Positions 30,243-43,097 of a DNA stretch of 64,000 bases are shown here, one piece after another; positions within the stretch are counted from its first letter, which is position 1; the number at the start of each line of letters is the position of its first letter. The notes beneath the pieces were generated by a model that saw only the letters and a program-made list of their open reading frames with translations, made no database searches and was not told where the DNA came from. The translations under genes were made by a program, and so were the position numbers. This DNA comes from Symsagittifera roscoffensis. Taxonomy: Eukaryota > Xenacoelomorpha > Acoela > Convolutidae. The DNA lies in contig NC_087063.1 of the NCBI RefSeq assembly GCF_963678635.1, positions 52,467,074-52,531,073 of the forward strand, in the 5' to 3' direction.

Positions 30243-31887
30243 ATTTTTAGTCTTCATATCACGATCATCTGCAAAAAACAGAAAAGAAAAATAAAAATTA
30301 AAAACTTGTTAAAATTGTTCTAAGCTTCATTAATATTTTCCACAAGATAATCTGATAAAATTTATACCATGTGTAGTAAATAAATTTATAAATTATTCCC
30401 CCATAAAGCAGTAAATTTAAATGTGATGATAATTTATAACTTTAAATTTTCCCCAAAAATTACAAGCAGTAAAATTGAAATTCTATGTAATAAACTGATA
30501 AAATGAAAATGCAGTACTAACCTTTTGATATTTTCATTCATTCGCACAGGAATTCTATCTAAACTCGCACAACTCGCCCACGAATAATTGTTTAAATAAT
30601 GAATTTCAGTTTCAAGTTTTCACACTCAACAACTCTAACACACGATAACAAGTTTCAAACTTTCCTTTAACCCGGTTGGAAAGGAATTATATACTAAACC
30701 AAACTAACCAACGCAGCTTACTAAACACCACAAATCATAAAATAACAGCATGACTAAGAAAAGAAAACCAACGGTACCCAAACCGGATTAACCCAGTTTA
30801 AAACTGGATAAATTATTGTTTTGAAGACTATTATAAAGTCTAAGAAAGAAATAATAAAACACAAAAAAGTCGAAAGACAAACCCATAACAAAAACAATTT
30901 GATTTTTGAAAAAAGGACACCAAAGGAACATAAGAAAGACCAACACAAACCCAACATAAAACGTTATCACATAACAGGACTTCTCAAAGAAACCGCACGA
31001 AATCATACTCCCACTCCTGGCCTAACCCACCAGAGAGGACGTCCTGAGCATGCTCTATAGCCGGCCTAACCCACCGCGCTACATCCACGCTTTGTGACCA
31101 CACTTCTATTTATAATAAGAGGTACTCAAGGGTGAGTAACTCTTCAAAATAACCGAACTAAAACAAAATGCTTTTGTGAAAACAACTAACTAAATTCATA
31201 AATAAAAAACTGAACTAAAAAAAATTTTATAAAATGTAAATCATACCTTGCAGTATATAGATCACCACACAACAACAAAGACGAACATCCAAAGACAAAA
31301 TGACCCCACTACACTCGAACAAGAATGGCTAACCACAACCGATATGCCGTCCACAATCACAACTCAAAGGATTTAGAGTACGACTTGACTTCGCAGAAAA
31401 GGACTTCATTGAACTAGACCAATGACCACCTCGATGTTCAAGTATACGTACAGATCTGAGTTCCAAGGCATCCCCCTCCACGCACAATCTCCACGCCATT
31501 CCCAGACGAGGTTGAACAAAAAACAAGTTCTCTGCATAATACAGAAAAACCCGTCATCGCAAACCATTTTGAAATCAGATTGATTTCGTTGGGAAACACA
31601 GTCGTTGTCACAAAAAGACACAACGATTGATGCCCCTAACTCCAGCGTCCTGGAACTTCTTTAACAAGAAGAACCGGACAAGAGTATGATGTTCGCCAAA
31701 TACCAACGTTCATCGTCCATCCTTTAAATTGCAGAAAGATAATTCTAAAAAACTCTGTAAAACCCGGATGGGTGGAACCTGACCTAAACTATATTTTATG
31801 ATTGGATAAATTAGATATTTTACCACTGTTAAGTATTTAATATTAACCAATCATGATCCATCTAACTAACAACCCACTTATTTGTAA
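30243..31887. other. no gene seen
   Basis: Mixed sequence after the host-element genes. It contains a 13-base direct repeat GGCCTAACCCACC near 31020 and 31075, and GC-richer stretches at 31330-31630 whose frames are all broken. No family recognised. The element's right boundary is somewhere here and I cannot place it. Confidence 0.35.
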
Positions 31888-31915
31888 GTGCTGAAATTAC
31901 TTGTAATTTCAGCAC
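31888..31915. repeat. perfect 12-bp hairpin
   Basis: GTGCTGAAATTA and TAATTTCAGCAC are exact inverse complements separated by CTTG. It lies in an otherwise uncharacterised stretch. Function unknown; it could be part of a repeat-element end. Confidence 0.6.
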
Positions 31916-32746
31916 CAGAGAGATTTGAATTTAACTTAGAAATTAGTTGTCTCTCCAAGAGAGCTTCAGCAGCCGCAACGAACCAGTATACCCTAGATCT
32001 ATTGAGCCTAGCAGAGACTAGTTAAACACCCTGACACTAGAAAGTATAAGAGTAAGATTAGGATCGGTATTAGACTAAGAAGTTGCACGAATCTATCCGG
32101 CCGAAAATAAGATAGCGTGACGAGCAGACGGTGTACCCTATCCGAAATTACTCTATGAGTTAACCACATCGGGCATAACTCAATAGGTTCCATTTTCTCG
32201 AAAAATTGGTTATGTTTCAAATATCTCGAGATTGTTGGAAAAAAATGAACCAAAATTCGGAATTACATCTGCCTCGACCTATGTTGTACTAGACATATGC
32301 TTTGACTGCTCTCGACGTATCTTTTGGTTTTCTCAACAGAATTTGGATATGTTTAGACTGTGTTTGACTTATGTTTCGACTGCGCACGAACTAAGCTTTG
32401 AGTGTGCCTAACCCTGTCTAAAGAAACGAGAAAAATACTTGGCGTCGATACAATTTTTCTTGAATTCTTTATTGAAATCCCAGTCACAGCTGAAATCCTG
32501 GCTCCAAAATGATCAATCAATCAGTTGGAGCTTGCTTAAATGACGTTGAAAGAAAAAATCCCTGGCCATAATTCCTTTCCTGTGTACAATTGGACGCATA
32601 ACAATAATTTTATAATTCTTTTTTAAACTAAATTTCATAGCCAGTAATATAGATGCAAACAACAAAAAGCTGTTAATGAATCACTTTATCAATACACCTC
32701 TATGGAGAAGTAGAACTATAGATTATTATTATAAATGTATAGAAAG

Positions 32747-35700
32747 CTATGTTTTGTGAGCTCTGTTGTTGACTACTGTTCCGTTCAAATAGACAGAGTG
32801 AACGGGTACTTGGTGAATGTCCTTTGTAACTACTGTTTTTGTGTGCCAGACGTGAAGCCCGAACTCACCTGAAATTTCAAAAACTTCAGTAAAGGATATA
32901 GTGAGGTGGGGTTTTTTCTTGAGTTTTTGCAAGCGCTGCTGAAAATTTCGTGAAAATAGGGTCTTTATGGCGTTTCGGAAGCACTTGGAAAATCAGTTTG
33001 GTCAACCTAAAAAAAACTGTCAACCAAATTTCGAAAAATCTTGAAAATCCGGCCTCGAGAAAATCGTAAATTTGCGTCTGCCACCGAGAAAAAAGATAAG
33101 AGACAATTGGAGAACACAAGAACACAAGTAACAGCCAAAGAACACAAGTAAAACAGAAAAAAACTGACTTATGAACAGAAAAAAAACTAACGTTCGATTT
33201 TCGAAAAAAAAATCATTACGAGGCCAAACTGTGCATTTTGTGCATTGTAAGCGGATTCCGCAAAAAGGACGCTCCCTTTGTTCTTCTTTTGTTCTTTAAC
33301 TTCCTTTGATTGTTCCGACAAAACTTTCTCCTGTTTAAAGACTTGTCTCTGGAATCCAGGAACATACAGACACAAAATTGTGCTCCTATCCAGTGCACAG
33401 TTTAGCCTCGTAATCAAGATGGTCCTAAAGCTCTTTAGAGTTGTAGAACAATTTATGATAGGTTTTTTCGATAAAATTAACCCAATTCGAGAAAAGTTGA
33501 TCAATAGGCTAATTTCTTATTTCGCTAAGAAATTGAAAATTATACTCAACGTTCGCAACTAGAAGTCAAGCACGATTTTTTTGTGAATTTTGAACATTTT
33601 GCTGTTCGATAGCAGTGGATTTTGCGTTCTTTTTTTGAAAAAATGAATTGAATTTAAAAAGAAATCAAAAGTCAAACCGTGAAAAAGTATGTTTGAGCTC
33701 GAACAAACTTTAGTACTTTCACTGAAAAAAAAATCATTACGACCTGTACAAGAATCTGAACTACGCTCATCAACTCTTACAAAATCATTCAGCTTTTAAT
33801 TTTCAGAAATGAAATTAAATAGTCTTTCAATTTCGAGAACAAGTTTTTGATTGACACTTCTTACAGCGTAAAATTCTTATTCCACAGGAACATCTGAAAA
33901 CTGAAATCCTCCTACAAAATTAGAGGTTGAACACAAATCAAATTTTATTTACGAGTTTCTTTTTGCTGTTTGATAGTGCTGTTTCTTTCAACGGGGGATT
34001 TATTTTGAAGTTTCTTTTGGAAAGAAATTGCAAAATTAATAAGACATAACTGCTCGTATCAAGGTGAAGCCCTGATTGTTGCAACTGCCTTTTGAGGTCT
34101 GTGGAGCAGTAAAAAGAAGAAAAAAAATTACATTACGAGGCCAAACTGTGCACTGAATAGGAGCACAATTTTGTCTCTGTATGTTCCTGGATTCCAGAGA
34201 CAAGTCTTTAAACATGTTAAAATTTTGTCGGAACGATCAAAGAGAAGGAAAGGACAAAAGAAGAGCAAAGGGATCGTCCTTGTTGCGGAATCCGCTTACA
34301 ATGCACAAAATGCACTGTTTGCCCTCGTAATGTAAGGTAAGACAAAAAACAAAATTTTTTTTTTTAAAATTTGAGATCATTTGTAAAGATCATCCCCCCG
34401 CACGCCATATAAAGTACAAAGTGATAGATTTTGCTCCTATGGCAAATACGCTTCCTTCAACCAACTTGGAACGATTTCTAAGACGGATTAAATCTCCGCT
34501 TACAAGTTTATAGCGCGACGAATATCGCGCGTTAATTGTCCCAACATGGCCAAAATGGCCGTCTTTCCCTAACTTTGCGAAAAATGATCACAGGTGAAAT
34601 ATCTTTTCAAGTTCAAGCTCAGGACAACAATACTTTTCGATTGATCTTTAAAAAATACGTCAAAAACTGCTAGTTAAAAAGTCGAAAGTTGACTGACAAA
34701 TATTCTGTTACTTTCATTACGAAAGTCGGAACAAAAAATACATTCCTTATGGCTAGTTTACTAAATGCACGTTTCAGAGTAAAACTTCTGGTAAAATTCT
34801 AAGCATCTTTTGTTGTGATAAAGTTTTTTAAGGTTTATCAAATTTTTTAACAATGTCTGAAGTTTTTTAAATTAAATTAACTTTGTAGCTGCATACCATG
34901 AATGTACTCTGCCTTGCTAGGATGGAGCTGGAACTTCTCTAAATAGTTGGATTCTTGGAAGCCCTGAAACAAAACTGAGAGCTTATGATTTCTGACATGA
35001 AAAAAAAATTATTTTCTGGTTTAACTAAGCGGATTTGAATTTAGTAAAATTTTTCTTACTCAATTTTTCGATGAAATCGACACATACCCAACTGACAGCT
35101 GGAAAAGAGTAATGAACGCAAGGAAAAAAAACTGAGTGCAGAAAACTCACTTACGAATTTCGCAAAAAAAAAACATATGGTTTTAAAGCTATTTGCATTT
35201 CGAGAACAGTTTATGATTGCTGCTTTTTGAGAAAACTGAATCAATAGGTCTAGTTTTTTCCGCTAAGAAATCTTTGTCTTAACTTTCACATTCGAAACTA
35301 AAATTCGTTGACATTTTTCTTGCCATTTCTATGTTTGTATTTTGAGAGTGCTCTTTACGTAATTTTCAGCAGATTAATTTCAATTGAACTCAAAAACTGC
35401 ATATTAACCTAATTGCATTCATAAATGCATTAAAATGTATGAATGCACATTTGTAGTTTTTAGAATTTTGAACACTTTTTTCTGAAAAAAAAAAAAAAAA
35501 AAATCACAAAGATCTATATGAGAGTCTTAACTACGTTCTTTACTCTTAAGAAAAAACCCCACTGAGCTGGTTTTCGGGGTCAAGAGACAAAAAATTATGT
35601 GCTTGACTTGTGTGTTAGCCGGATAAACACGAGTATCAAAACTCATTTAAAAAGCTTGTTTTATTTAGAGATATCGTGAGTATGCGCGTTGTCAATTGAA

Positions 35701-35967
35701 GGAATTACTTGCAACTGTCTTTTTGCACGATTTGTCTTTGAACTCAAACTGCTAAGGGTGCAAATTTTTGATACCAAGATAGCGACCACCCCTTAGGAAA
35801 AAAAGGAAACTAATTAGATTCACTTTTTTGTGTCATAAGCTTACCGCGGCGATAGCTCCAAACTTGGGGTAGTTTTTGTCGTGCATGAAGCCCACATTGA
35901 TCGCGAATCCTGCCATGTCTATTGGGAATTTACGGTGGGCCCACCACGAAGACTGGAAACCGATTAT
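32747..35967 (-). CDS. GT43 glucuronosyltransferase-like gene, three 3' exons
   Basis: Exon 35845-35967 encodes 41 residues including RKFPIDMAGFAINV, the hallmark of family 43 beta-glucuronosyltransferases (proteoglycan and glycan core synthesis in the Golgi). It has an AATTTAG acceptor and GTAAGC donor. Exon 34897-34963 follows TTTGTTTCAG, encodes GFQESNYLEKFQL, and ends at donor GTATGC. Exon 32747-32868 follows AAATTTCAG, completes the split glycine codon, encodes LHVWHTKTVV and ends at TAG. Phases agree at every junction. The catalytic N-terminal exons are not found; upstream is a tandem repeat array, so the gene is truncated or continues far away. The sequence between 32869 and 34896 is intronic and holds two MITE-like repeats. 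Confidence 0.65.
33214..33414 (+). mobile_element. MITE-like repeat, first copy
   Basis: About 200 bases bounded by CATTACGAGGCCAAACTGTG and its inverse near the other end (GTGCACAGTTTAGCCTCGTAAT region). It has no coding capacity of its own. The interior matches 34131-34332 in reverse orientation. Family not recognised. Confidence 0.6.
34131..34332 (-). mobile_element. MITE-like repeat, second copy, inverted
   Basis: Starts CATTACGAGGCCAAACTGTG and ends CCTCGTAATG. It is the reverse complement of 33214-33414 with about one change in ten. Both lie in the same large intron of the GT43 fragment. Confidence 0.6.
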
Positions 35968-36330
35968 CTAAATTAAAAGGAAGCAATTTGAAAAGAAACT
36001 TTTGAAAAGGCGCCAAAAAATACCAACTTTGGAAAGGAAAGCAGTTATTTTTGAAAAAAAACGCAATTATAACAAAACTTTATGCCATTTTTTTCTAAAC
36101 TCAACAAAATCTAAATTGCTGAAACCCATTAGAAATTTAAATTAGAAAGCCTAAATTAAAAATATGATAAACGTTTTTTTCCGGCACTCTGAAACATTTT
36201 TTTTGCCTTCGGCCTTTTGTACAGCTACAGGAATAAAGCAAATGGATTTTTTTTGCTCGGCACGTTTTTATCGTTTTCTCAGCATTTATGTAAGATATAG
36301 GTTTCAATTTTAGATCAAAAATAGGTAAAT

Positions 36331-39300
36331 TTGTTGCCGTGAAGGCCTAATATAGCCGGTATATCATAACTAGTTTCAGAGGTGTTCTTTCTGTGGAAAC
36401 ATCCTCGAAAACAAACAAGTTTGAATTTAAGGGCTCAACTCAAATAAATTGTTTCTACTTCGGCACTCTTTACTAAGTCCAAATAACTCCACAAAACATG
36501 CATTGTAATTTGTTTTAAATTTTTGGCAGTCTTGTTTTTGGGCAATTTTGAATAACTCCATTGGAGCGCTCTTATCCACTTTCCTCCATATTTGAATTTG
36601 CCTTTCGAACACTGATTTAACGTAGACATATTATTATAATGAAATTTCCCATGACAAAAAAAGCCATATGATGACATTTACATCGTTTATTCACGGTATA
36701 AAATCATTAAAACATTAATAAGAAGATGAAAATTTTGCACCGAGGAGTGGAAAGAGGTAGAAAATGGGCAATTGTATTAGGTAATTGTGTTTTATTTAAA
36801 TTTCGAGAAGGCGGTGAGTGGGAAGTAACTAATGTGCAACAAACGTAGTTTGACTTCTTTGTGGCTCACTGCTTTAGCTACCCAACGAAACACGGATCAA
36901 AAAGTGGACATTCAAGGGTGCCGAAAAACAATCTAGTCGATACTGAAAAAGTTCTCAACAGTGCTTAAAATTGATAGTTTTGGCGCTAGTGAAAAAAACA
37001 TTTGATTTTTCGGAAAGTTTGTCCTTCGGCACTGTTGTACTACCTTTGGGAGGGGGGAGGGGGTGGTGAACAGTGCCAGTATAAAACAGAGCCGAAACTG
37101 AAAAGTGTTCAGAAGTGCCGAAAATTGACGAATATAAAATTTCAGCACTGTTCAACAGCCGCAGCGGTTTTTCGACAGTTGGTATTCTTTACAACATTTA
37201 GAGTCGGTTATTGCCTCGAACCGACGATGCGGGCTAAGTGAGCCCACCGGCTACCTTAAATCGGAGATAGCCGGTTCAGTAGTCTTTGGGTGAACATGTT
37301 ATCTTCATCACTACTGTGTTTTGGCTTTATTGTACTTCCTCTGAGCCGATTAGCATGTGCACTTGCAATACTAGTTCTTTGATTATTTTTGCCGGTTTTG
37401 ATTTCAAACGCGGCATTGTTAGGTTATTGGCCTGCAATATGTCAATGTAGTAATAGATTGAAACTCGAGTTAGTATAATAGTTCATGTCAACTGCCTATG
37501 CGGCTGTCAGACTTGGGTAAGATGTCACTATGAGAGTCTACGGTTCACGTTTTACAAGACTATCAGTTTTGGTTTAGCCGCCCATATTTTATCGGTTTAC
37601 ACCACGTCAACAATTACATACGAGCAAAAATCTTTGACGCTTGCTAATCAGGTTATGGTGAAAATGAGAAACTGAGGAAATACTAATTGCTGCAGGGCAT
37701 TGCGGATTGTGGGGATTGGGATGGGGTGTAGCGGACTTCTTCCCTCTCATGGTGTCAGCAGCCTGCCGACACAAAGGATCCCCCTTTGTACTAATTTAAA
37801 ATATCCTTTTTCAAAGGCACCTTTGGTGCCGAAATATTTACTAATTTTGAGGGAAAGTGCTATTTGTTGCCGTGAAGGCCTAAAATAGCCGGCATATCAT
37901 AACTAGTTTCAGAGGTGTTCTTTCCGTGGAAACATCCTCGCAAACAACACGAAAAGTTTGAATTTAAGGGCTCATATTAATTGTTTCTACTTTGGCACTC
38001 TTTACTAAGCCCAAATAACTCCACAAAACATGCATCGCAATTTGTTTTAAATTTTTGGCGGTCTTGTTTTTCGGCAATCTTGAACACTTCCATTGGAGCG
38101 CTCCTATCCACTTTCCTCCATATTTGGATTTGCCTTTCGAACACTGATTTAACGTAGACATGTTATTATAATGAAATTTCCCATGACAAAAAAACCCATA
38201 TGATGACATTTACATCGTATGTTCACGGTATAAAAGCATTAAAACATTAATAAGAAGATGAAAATTTGGCACTGAGGAGTGGAAAGAGGTATAAAATGGG
38301 CAATTGTATTAGGAAATTGTATTTTATTTAAATTTCGAGAAGGCGGTGAGTGGGAAGTAACTAATGTGCAACAAACGTAGTTTGATTTCTTTGTGGCTCA
38401 CTGCTTTAGCTACCCAACGAAACACGGATCAAAAAGTGGACATTCAAGGGTGCCGAAAAACAATCTAGTCGATACTGAAAAAGTTCTCAACATTGCTTAA
38501 AATTGATAGTTTTGGCGCTAGTGAAAAAAAAAACATTTGATTTTTTGGCAAATTTGTACTTCGGCGCTGTTGTACTATCTTTAGGGGGGGAGGGTGTGGT
38601 GTGGGGGTGAACACTGTCAATATAAAACAGAGCCAAAACTGAAAATTGTTCAGAAAAGCCGAAAATTGACGAATATCAAACTTCAGCACTATTCAACATC
38701 CGCAGCGGGTTTTTGACAGTTGGTATTAAATACAAAATTTAGAGTCGGTTATTGCCTCGAATCAACGATGCATGCTAACTGAGCCCACCGGCTACCTTAA
38801 CTCGGAGATAGCCGGTTCAGTAGTCTTTGTGTGAACATGGTATTTTCATCACAACTGTGTTTTGGTTTTATTGTACATTTCTGAGCCGATTAGCATGTGC
38901 ACTTGCAATACCAGTTCTTTGATTAACTTTGCCGGTTTTGATTTCAAACGCGGCATTGTTTGCTTATTGGCTTGCAATATGTCAATGTAGTAATAGATTG
39001 AAACTCGAGTTAGTATAATAGTTCATGTCAACTGCCTATGCGGCTGTCAGACTTGGGTAAGATGTCACTATGAGAGTCTACAGTTCACGTTTTACAAGAC
39101 TATCAGTTTTGGTTTAGCCGCCCATATTTTATCGGTTTACACCACGTCAACAATTACATACGAGCAAAAATCTTTGACGCTTGCTAATCAGGTTGGTGAA
39201 AATGAGAAACTGAGGAAATACTAATTGCTGCAGGGCATTGCGGATTGTGGGGATTGGGATGGGGTGTAGCGGACTTCTTCCCTCTCATGGTGTCAGCAGC

Positions 39301-39490
39301 CTGCCGACACAAAGGATCCCCCTTTCTACTAATTTAAAATACCCTTTTTCAAAGGCACCTTTGGTGCCGAAATATTTACTAATTTTGAGGGAAAGTGCTA
39401 TTTGATGCCGTGAAGGCCTAAAATAGCCGGCATATCATAACTAGTTTCAGAGGTGTTCTTTCCGTGGAAACATCCTCGCAAACAACACGA
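36331..39490 (+). repeat. 1.53-kb tandem direct repeat
   Basis: GCCGTGAAGGCCTAA recurs at about 36336, 37870 and 39408, giving unit lengths near 1534 and 1538. Two full units and the start of a third are present. Each unit carries GTACTTCGGCACTGTTGTAC-like sequence, a G-run (near 37049 and 38583), GAGATAGCCGGTTCAGTAGT and CAGGGCATTGCGGATTG. Short open frames inside recur with the unit and are not conserved as proteins. No gene is supported. Confidence 0.85.
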
Positions 39491-39846
39491 AAATTTTGAA
39501 TTTGCCTCCCAACACCCTGCCGGTCCCCCTTTGTACTAATTCAAGATATCCACTTTCAAAGGCATCTTTGGCGCCACCCGTACCCAACGGAAGCTGTTTT
39601 TCTAGATAGAAATTCTAGGTAGATTATCTTGCCTAGTTTTCTCGTATTTTCCGTGCAGAAGTGATCTATTTTTTTTTCTAATTTAGAAAGAAACAGTTTC
39701 TGGAAAAAAATTACCAGAAATCAGTTCACTTCTCAACTGCAACAAGATAAACATGCTTCGAGTATACACAATATCAGTAGCGAACACAATGCAATCTTAC
39801 ACTTGTTATAACATTGTTATTCTCCTAAAACTATGGAACTGTATTA

Positions 39847-39916
39847 AGGGCTGTAGCCTAGTGGATAGAGCCATTGTCCAGCAATCAGAAAGTCGGCGGT
39901 TCGAGACCCACCATGA
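39847..39916 (+). repeat. tRNA-like segment (tRNA-derived repeat)
   Basis: TAGCCTAGTGGATAGAGC fits a tRNA D-arm/A box, and GGTTCGAGACCC about 35 bases later fits a T-arm/B box. The anticodon stem does not pair well and no clean acceptor stem is seen, so it looks tRNA-derived (SINE-like) rather than a working tRNA. A second copy lies at 41510-41586. Confidence 0.5.
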
Positions 39917-41509
39917 GACTTTTTTCTAGCTAGAAACAGCCTAGGTTTAGCTAATTTCTGATCAGAATTAGGATTAGAAGTAAAGTATCCAAAGAAAATC
40001 CATGCTTTATTTAAACATTTCAAAAAAATTGTCTGACCAGAAATTAGATTAGGTACAAACAAACTATTTCAGGTCAGAAATACAGAATTTTCTCGGTACG
40101 GGCACTATTTACCAATTTTGAGGGGAAGTGCGTGCCAAAAACACGCTACTTTTTTGTCAACGTTTTCCAAAAAAAGTGCCTAAAGACCCTTTTTGGCTTG
40201 TTTTTTCAAAAGTTTGCCTGCGGCGAAGAAAATTGGGCCAAAACAAGAGTATTTTTAACGCTTTCCGATAGCTCGGAAAATCAATTTAGTCATATAAAAA
40301 AAAAGTCGACAAACTTTTGAAATTTTTTTTTGGAAATGCGCCCACTTGTGAAAATCTCTTGTCCACCCCTGCAACCGCTCCATGACAAAAAAGCTGATAA
40401 AATTTTCGCATAAAGTGGTACGATTGTTTAAAAGAAATGGCTAGATTTTCTTTCGCTCTGTGATCTTTCGCGCTTTTTCTGTGAGTCTTGCCTCACGTGT
40501 TTGTTATTAGATAGTACAAAAGGCATTTATCGGCAAGTTTGTACTTCGGCAGTGTTGTACTACCTTTAGGAGGGGGGGGGGGTGTGAACACTGCCAATAT
40601 AAAACAAAGCCGAAACTGAAGAGTGTTCAGAAGTGCCGAAAATTGACCAATATCAAATTTCAGCACTGTTCAACAGCCGCAGCGGGTTTTCGATAGTTTG
40701 TATTCCATACAAAATTTAGATTCGGTTATTGCCCTCGAATCAGCGATGCATGCTAAGTGAGCCCACCGCCTACCTTAGCTCGGAGATAGCCCGTTCAGTA
40801 GTCCTTGGTTGAACATGTTATTTCATCACTACTGTGGTTTGGCTTTATTGTACTTACTCTGAGCCGAATAGCAGAACAGCATGTGCACTTGCAATACTAG
40901 TTCTTTGATTAATTTTGCCGGTTTTGATTTCAAACGCGGCATTGTTCAGTTATTGGCCCCTGCAATATGTCAATGTAGGAACAGATTGAAATTCGAGTTA
41001 GTATAATAGTCCATGTCAACTGCCTATTTGGCTGTCAGACTTGGGTAAGATGTCACTGAGAGTCTATGGTTCACGTTTCACAAGACTATCAAGTTTAGTG
41101 AAATTGTGAGACTGAGAAAAGACTAATTGTTGCAGGGCATTGCGGATTGAGGGGATTGGGATGGGGTGTAGCGGACGCCTCCCCCTCTCAGGGTGTCGAC
41201 TTCCTGCCGACACAAAGGGTTATCCTTTCTACTAATTTACGACATCCAATTTCAAAGGCATCTTTGGCGCCACCCGTACCCAACGGAAGCTGTTTTTCGA
41301 GATAGAAATTCTAGGTAGATTATCTTGCCTAGTTTTCTCGTATTTTCCATGCAGAAGTGATATATTTCTTTCTAGTCTAGAAACAATTAGTTTCTGGAAA
41401 GAAATAACCAGAAATCAGTTCACTTCTCGACTGCAACGAGATAAACATGCTTCGAGTATACATTTATTATTACATTGTTATTCTCCTAAAACTATTGAAC
41501 TGTATTAAG

Positions 41510-41586
41510 GAATGTAGCCTAGTGGACAGAGCCAATGTCCAGCAATCAGAAGGTCGGGAGTTAGAGACCCTCTGATTGCTGGACAT
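41510..41586 (+). repeat. second tRNA-like segment with long hairpin
   Basis: TAGCCTAGTGGACAGAGC matches the first copy. The downstream half has been replaced by an inverted copy of its own middle: ATGTCCAGCAATCAGA at 41535-41550 pairs exactly with TCTGATTGCTGGACAT at 41571-41586. Confidence 0.6.
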
Positions 41587-42939
41587 GTTTTTTCGAAAGT
41601 TTGCCTGCAGCGAAGAGAATTGGGCTAAAGCAAGAGTATTTTTAACGCTTTCGGATAGCTCGGAAAGTCAATTTAGTCAGTATAAAAAAGTCGACAAATT
41701 TTTGATTCTTTCTTGGAAATGCGCTCACTTGTGAAAATCTCATGTCCGCCCCTGCAACCACTCCATGACAAAAAAGCTGATAAAATTTTCGCATAAAGTT
41801 GTACGATTGCTTAAAAGAAATGGCTAGATTTTCTTTCTTTCTGTGATCTTTTGCGCCGCTTTTTTGTGAGTCTTGCCTCACGTGTTTGTTATTAAATAGT
41901 AGAAAAGGCATTTTTCGGCAAGTTTGTACTTCGGCACTGCTGTACTACCTTTAGGGGGGGGGGGGTGGGTTTAATCACCGCCAATATAAAACAGAGCCGA
42001 AACTGAAAAGTGTCATCAAATTTCAGCACGGTTCAACAGCCGCAGCGGGTTTTCGACAGTTGGTATTCTATAAAAAAGTTTAGAATAGGTTATTGTCTCG
42101 ACTCAACGATGCAGACTAAATGAGCCCACCGGCTACCTTAACTCGGAGATAGCCGGTACAGTAGTCTTTGGGTGAACATTTTATTTTCATCACTACTGTG
42201 TTTTGGCTTTATGGTACTTCCTCTGAGCCGATTATATTGTGCACTTGCTTTACTAGTTCTTTGATTTAGTTTGCCGGTTTTGATTTCAAACGCTGCATTG
42301 TTAGGTTATTGGTCTGTAATATGTCCATGTAGTAATAAATTGAAATTCGAGTTAGCATAATAGTTCGTGTCAACTGCCTATGCAGCTGTCAGTCTTGGGT
42401 AAGATGTCACTGAGAGTCTATGGTTCACCTTTTTTTTATAAGACTATCAGTTTTGGTTTAGCCGCCCATTTTATATCGGTTTACACCACGTCAACAATTT
42501 CATAGGAGCAAAAATCTTTGCCGCATGCTAATCAGGTTGGAGAAATTGTGAAACTGAGAAAAGACTAATTGTTGCAGGGCATTGCGGATTGTGGGGTTTG
42601 GGATGGGGTGTTGCGGACCCCTACCCCTCTCAGGGTGTCAACACCCCGCCGACACAAAGGGTACCCCTTTGTTTTTATTTGAAATATCCATTTTCAAAGG
42701 CACCTTTGGTGCCACCCGTACCCAACGGAAGCTGTTTTTCTAGATAAAAATTCTATGTAGATTATCTAGCCTAGTTTTCTCGTATTTTCGGAGCAGAAGT
42801 GATCTGTTTTTTTTTCTAGTTTAGAAACAAACAGTTTCTGGAAAGAAATAACCAGAAATCACTTCACTTTACAACTGCACTAATTTCTTACGCCCAAACA
42901 TACGGCTGATAGTTTCTCTTCCTTTTCATATTTCTTTGT

Positions 42940-43097
42940 TTAAAAATGAAAACTAATTTTTTGTATTTTTTTTTGTATAATCACACAATACTTCAAAAAC
43001 TTGCATAATAAGAGACATTTTTGCTCGTCCCAATCAGCCGGATCACAGCGTTTCCCAAAACGACAATCATTAGGACAGGGACCGACTGACGCGGCCT
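42940..43097 (-). CDS. possible terminal exon of a Cys-rich protein
   Basis: GC-richer than its surroundings and preceded on the minus strand by TTTTTCTAG, a plausible acceptor. The frame encodes AASVGPCPNDCRFGKRCDPA followed by DWDEQKCLLLC, with cysteines at regular short spacings, then an AT-rich tail to the stop at 42940. No upstream exon was found and no family recognised. It may be a chance frame. Confidence 0.3.

Larger units (their letters stand above)
39560..42880 (+). repeat. further, rearranged copies of the array with extra block
   Basis: Parts of the 1.53-kb unit recur at about 40530-41270 and 41930-42720. They alternate with a second block starting CCCGTACCCAACGGAAGC (39577, 41273, 42715) that contains a tRNA-like segment. 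A longer period of about 1.39 kb links 40201 and 41588. G-runs recur near 40568 and 41952. No coding gene seen. Confidence 0.75.

Noticed and set aside
31020..31110. tRNA gene suggested by TAGCGCGGTGGGTTAGG on the minus strand
   Set aside because: No B box, T-arm or acceptor stem follows at the right distance.
34131..34332. Coding exon suggested by matching frames in both MITE-like copies
   Set aside because: The similarity is explained by the inverted repeat and the frames have no domain or splice support.
36427..38689. Repeated frames of 60-80 codons in the tandem array
   Set aside because: They recur with the 1.53-kb unit, shift between units, and show no conserved domain or splice context.
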